DNA from: Hetaerina americana | Taxonomy: Eukaryota > Arthropoda > Insecta > Odonata > Calopterygidae | NCBI GenBank assembly: GCA_022747635.1 | Contig: JAKTNV010000003.1 | Coordinates: 99,118,454 to 99,182,453, forward strand | DNA: 64,000 bases | Direction of reading: 5' to 3' | Shown: piece after piece, positions 60,166 through 64,000 of the stretch | Position numbering within the stretch: the first letter of the stretch is position 1 | How the letters are laid out: every line of letters starts with the position of its first letter | Program-made: the position numbers and the translations under genes | Notes under the pieces: generated by a model | Database searches by the model: none | Seen by the model: only the letters and a program-made list of their open reading frames with translations | What the model was told of the DNA's origin: nothing

Positions 60166-61255
60166 TTTTCCTAAATGAACAATAAAAAAATTTAATCTCA
60201 CGAAAGAGTATTTAGCAAGAAACTTATTATAAAACATTCGTACTTAATCAGAGCAAAAAAGGAATCCGTATCCGCTTGAAAAGAGCGATAGGAATGGTTG
60301 AAATGCATGTGTATCTGCAAGACGTGGTCATGGTATGTGAGCAATGGTGAAGTCATAAATCTTTTGTCATATATGCGCTCGACTGCTCTTAAAAGCAGAA
60401 GATCATCTTGCCAGTACATACCACAGGATGAGTTATTGTTACTTTTCAACGGAAAGGCCAAGATGAGTGATTAGAGAAAATTTACTTAAAAAATTATTCT
60501 TTCATTTAGTTCATTAATATAACACTTAAAAATTTTATCATAAATTTGTTTTCCTATGAAAATATAAATTCAAAGGTCATGAGGTCAATGAATATATTTT
60601 ATTATTTTTTAGCACTAACAACTATCAACATTGTATTATTCACATCATATGCAAAGATGTTGCTAGTTTTATAATATAATACTAAGAAATTCTGATTTTA
60701 AACCATACTTAGACATCTTATCTTATTGCTTGGTGTCATTGTTACTGTAGAATTAAGAAAATCCATCAGCACGCCTTAAGAAATGTTTATAGAACGCTCT
60801 GAGGAATTCCTTAACCAAGTTTTTCACTATTTTAAGGATTCTCTACAAAATTCCCAAGGGGTTGTAAAAAATTCTGTACATCAATTTTTAAGGAAGTTAT
60901 ACGGAATGTATTAGCAGGGTAAGAAATAATAAGTAACCAAAACCACTTTAGTTGTACGTCACTAGGCATAAGTACAAAACTATCCACAGAGTAACAGTCA
61001 AAAAGAGAACGACGAGAAAAAATAGAGGTCCATAGTTTACTCTTCAAAGATTCCGAGAACAAAAGAATATGGCGGACGCATAGAGCCTGCCCTACCATAG
61101 CGATAGTAGGAAGACAAACCGAGGTACATATATAATCACACACTGATTTTTTTCCACAGAAACTTAATCGTATTCTTCCTTATCTTCTATCTCACTCGTC
61201 TCTTTCTATTTCTTTCCTCCCCCACAAAAACGACAAACAAATAAAAAAGAGAACA
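60166..61255. other. AT-rich stretch with two unrecognised minus-strand frames
   Basis: Frames of 87 codons (60198-60461) and 103 codons (60832-61143) on the minus strand are not low complexity and stand in AT-rich DNA. I recognise no domain in either, and neither has an ATG context or splice signals that I can defend. They could be transposon debris or chance. Confidence 0.4.
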
Positions 61256-61675
61256 CAGTAAATAAGCGACGCAGCCGCTTTTTTAAGGGAGTGAGACGGG
61301 GTGGAAGACGGAGTCGAAAAATTGAATAAGCGAGCGCTGTTGAGCGTATGTGGAAATGGTTGGAAGAGCGGAGGGGTGGGCCAGAAGGCTGAGAGAAGGA
61401 GGAGGAAGCAGGAGGAGTAGGAAGGTAGGATTTCGGGGGAGGGGATTGCAGTGCGGAGGGTAAACGGGAGGAGGGGCGTGGAGTGGAGAGGATGGATTGC
61501 AGAGGAAGGAGACGTATTCGGGCGGGAGGGACTGTGAGGGGAAGCGAAGCGTGTATGGGTGGCCAAGAGGATGTTAGATGTGCGAGGTGTGGGGGAGGGA
61601 GCGGAGGGGGGCCCTGGAGAGGGGGAAATATGGGATTCGTGCCCAGAATTCTCGCAGCTGAGAGGGACTGGAAAT
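61256..61675. other. Purine-rich island
   Basis: G/A-rich on the + strand from about 61280 to 61640 with many GGAGG words. The 124-codon minus frame is Ser/Pro/Leu-rich and not called. Confidence 0.65.
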
Positions 61676-62994
61676 AAAGTTATTCTTCGTTATACATGGA
61701 AGTAATTTTTTTACTACTGAGAAACGCATGTAAAAAGTATGCGCACGCTCCTATCATTTGCATTTTGGGGGCATAATTGAATAAACTTTCATTCATGAGG
61801 ACCGTATATTTCAGGTCATATAGTGCAAGACATTGATGAAGAAGTGTTATAGCTGAGCTCTCTTTTGGAGCGAGATTAATTGAAGAAAATGAAAGATGAA
61901 ATTGAATACAAACAGAGCACTAGGGCTAAGAGTTAAAAACATTTATGACTAAAGAGATAATCTCAATCAAGTTAATATTTTCTTGATAAGATTGTTTCAG
62001 AATAAATCGGAATTACTGCATCTTGCTAAGATGGTCGGTCCTAGGATACAAAGGATAATATGATTTGGAAAAATATAATATAAAAGCTATGATAGAATAA
62101 AATAAGTTGAGCAACGCAAATAGTGATGTCTGTAAACATTCCAAAGCGTTACTGATGTTTATAAAATTAAATACTCAATGAATACCATTCAAGTAATTGT
62201 ATCAAGTTTGAAATATAATTATTTTTAGTCAGTACAGTGAGCTTCTCTACAAACTAATTATTGAAATCACATTATATATGCACTAGACGTCGTGAAATAC
62301 GATAATTTCATGATTATCGTAATTAAATTAGCAAGTTTTAGAAGGTGGTTTTACTCAACTTGTTTAGGCTGACGTCTGTAACGAACTATTGAATTTAAAC
62401 TCTGTAAAGTAAATTGGGTAGTTGCACCAAACTAATATTCGGATTAGTAACCTGCAATTATATCGATATAAAGGCAAGGAAATGGAACAATGAGCATTGA
62501 CAAAGCACACAGCATGATATTTTTTCGCATCTTATTCCTAAAGATTCGAAAACCTTAATCTTATTCCTTCCTTGAGAGAACCTCATAATGTTAGCGCTGA
62601 ATGCACCGGTGCACTGCAAGCGGGGGTAGAACAGGGGGGTTTCACTAGAAAGTGGGACACAAACTGGCCGCTCATGAGGAGACGATGGCCATTACAAAAA
62701 ATGTACAACCTTAAAATTTTTTGCTGCCATAAATCTTTCTTTGCCTTCAAGTCTTAGAAGGGTAGGCATTCCACGGACTCAAATAGTTAGTCGTTGCTGA
62801 CCCAAATATTTACACCTGAGCAGTTCATACTTCCGTAGAAAAATCCTTTATGCACTTTTAGCATACGTGATAGTTTTGTATACGTATGTACCACTGTCTA
62901 CGAAATTATTTTTAATCTGATGGGTATTTTCCGATAGTTATCTTTTACGGTTACTCGTGATCACTGTCATTTCATTATAATAGGATTGCAAATA
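61676..62994. other. AT-rich non-coding stretch
   Basis: AT-rich unique DNA. A balanced patch at 62580-62700 includes a G6 run. Frames are at most 61 codons. I see no gene. Confidence 0.6.
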
Positions 62995-63105
62995 TCAAAA
63001 AAAATATCACCCTAGCGGCGTTGGTGAGCCTACACAGGTCGACCGCGGGATCACGAAGCTTCGAACCTCTTCGTGCCTCACCACGCAACTGAAAATACGC
63101 GCCGA
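62995..63105. repeat. CpG-rich structured repeat, copy 1
   Basis: This aligns with the segment exactly 700 bp downstream, sharing an A-run, CCTAGCGGCG, CACAGGTCGACCGCGGG, CACGAAG and TCACCACGCA. GCGT(T)GGTGAG (63018-63028) pairs with CTCACCACGC (63077-63086) around a one-base bulge. Inside it CACGAAG (63052-63058) pairs with CTTCGTG (63069-63075). The family is unknown to me; a short SINE or a structured RNA-derived repeat is possible. Confidence 0.65.
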
Positions 63106-63599
63106 GCGATTTGGTATCTCTCATAATTGAAAAAAATAGCTATTACTCCAAAGACACCCCAGAAAGAAGTATAATTAAGGATGAAATAAGAAATTTTTAC
63201 AATTAAGCTGGTAACCACTCCAATAATTTGGGGTATGGAAACTCTATTTTAAAAAATCTATGCGAGTAAATTTTCGCAGCAAATGTAAGTGTTTTAGTAC
63301 ACAGTGTAAAAACAGCACTTACGTAACTTCGGCATTATTACTTAAAAATTATCTTTATTACTCAGTTTTTACATTCGCCATTGGATTTTCAGCTCGACAA
63401 TGTCTTGAATGCTGGGCTTGCTTAGAAAACTACAGATATCGAGAATTCTATCAAAGATCGAAATAGGTCATATGCTCAATACTACTCCATTTCATATGAC
63501 ACATATCGGAGTGTCGCGAGAAATATTCAAAGCCATGGAGAGTTTTCAACATTTTAGTCAGAAAATTGTAAGTTGATGTTTCTTTGAAGATTTGGGTTG
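63106..63599. other. AT-rich spacer between repeat copies
   Basis: AT-rich unique DNA with frames of 60-68 codons. It shares no obvious sequence with the flanks beyond the two repeat copies. Confidence 0.55.
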
Positions 63600-64000
63600 A
63601 AATTTCCGTTAGAAGCACAACCCTTTTTTTCACTTCCCTCGGCGAGGAGTTACGGTCCTCGGGTGCAAGAAACGGGAAAAGGCCGAGAAAGGTGTCGAAA
63701 AAAATACAAGCCTAGCGGCGGTGGTGCGCTTTCACAGGTCGACCGCGGGGCCACGAAGGGTCCCTCGGCCCTCACCACGCAGCAAAAAAACACTTGCCGA
63801 TGAGTCTGGATGCAATTTATCCCGATTCGAGAACATCTCCAGGCAGAGAACCCTTGTTTCTTCTGAGAAAATTCCAAGCCCTCTCTCCTCGAGTGTTCAC
63901 TTCGCTTGACCCAGTTTCCCGACGACTAACAATTTCCTCTTTCTCCCATTTTTTCCCAAGCTTGCCTTTCTCTAAATTCTACGGCGCGGAGAGAGTGGGT
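63600..64000. other. GC-rich end segment, cut by the window edge
   Basis: GC content rises from 63620. C/T-rich words dominate from about 63865 to 63965, so a further pyrimidine island may begin here. The second repeat copy lies within it. Frames are short. Confidence 0.5.
63695..63800. repeat. CpG-rich structured repeat, copy 2
   Basis: This is the partner of the copy at 62995. The left ends align base for base at an offset of 700, with a few deletions towards the right end. The outer stem is kept as GCG(G)TGGTG (63718-63726) with CACCACGC (63773-63780), including the one-base bulge. The inner hairpin is replaced by GGGCC/GGCCC (63748-63752 with 63767-63771). Confidence 0.65.

Noticed and set aside
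63795..63806. CCGATGAGTC, similar to part of a hammerhead ribozyme core
   Set aside because: The required GAAA core segment and the flanking helices cannot be found at the right distances.
1..64000. CRISPR arrays, bacterial operons, ribosome binding sites, telomeric repeats, known conserved miRNAs
   Set aside because: None was seen. There are no regularly spaced direct repeats, no TTAGG arrays and no match by eye to common animal miRNAs such as let-7, miR-1, miR-9, miR-124 or bantam.

Overview
The window looks like gene-poor nuclear DNA of an animal with a loosely packed genome. An arthropod, perhaps an insect, is my best guess, but no marker gene fixes the lineage. The evidence is eukaryotic in kind: no dense operon-like ORFs; TG/CA, GA/CT and TA microsatellites; tRNA-promoter-like SINE debris; a Tc1/mariner-like foldback element; and CpG-rich patches with promoter-type motifs. 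CpG is still frequent in the AT-rich parts, which argues by eye against a heavily methylated vertebrate genome. I could not recognise a single protein-coding gene, rRNA, snRNA or intact tRNA. The DNA is therefore intergenic, or the inside of a very large intron.

The layout is an AT-rich, mostly unique backbone interrupted about every 2-3 kb by short (0.2-1.5 kb) GC-rich islands; I count about 25. Most islands are strongly strand-asymmetric. One stretch of the + strand is almost all purine (G/A) or almost all pyrimidine (C/T), and in many islands the bias flips sharply once. Purine-to-pyrimidine flips lie near 350, 8990, 18970, 29910 and 55840. Pyrimidine-to-purine flips lie near 12880, 16220, 20700, 31840, 39120, 41060, 54110 and 59455. 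Pyrimidine-rich strands rarely spell stop codons, so nearly all long ORFs of the window fall in these islands and read as Pro/Ser/Leu/His or Gly/Arg/Glu low-complexity protein. I treat them as artefacts.

The largest GC-rich zone (about 46.7-50.8 kb) is the best candidate for a promoter. It holds a dense CpG core (48.6-49.1 kb), a TATA-like box next to a TCTCGCGAG motif (49.36 kb), an RFX X-box-like palindrome (46.92 kb) and a donor/acceptor pair bounding a possible 124-bp intron. A second X-box-like site lies at 34.65 kb, and a CCAAT pair at 38.6 kb.

Mobile and structured elements worth reading are: an 84-bp palindrome whose 25-bp arms are perfectly complementary (978-1061); a 23-bp-arm, 4-nt-loop perfect hairpin (6737-6786); a CpG-rich block with three hairpins (23.09-23.26 kb); a tRNA-derived SINE head (26.57 kb) with weaker tRNA-like relics at 13.7, 45.7 and 46.2 kb; and two copies of an unrecognised ~110-bp CpG-rich repeat exactly 700 bp apart (63.0 and 63.7 kb) that keep the same bulged outer stem. 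One segment (14095-14303) is open in one frame and bounded by good splice signals, so it is a tentative exon.

All compositional statements are by eye, and island edges are approximate to a few tens of bases.
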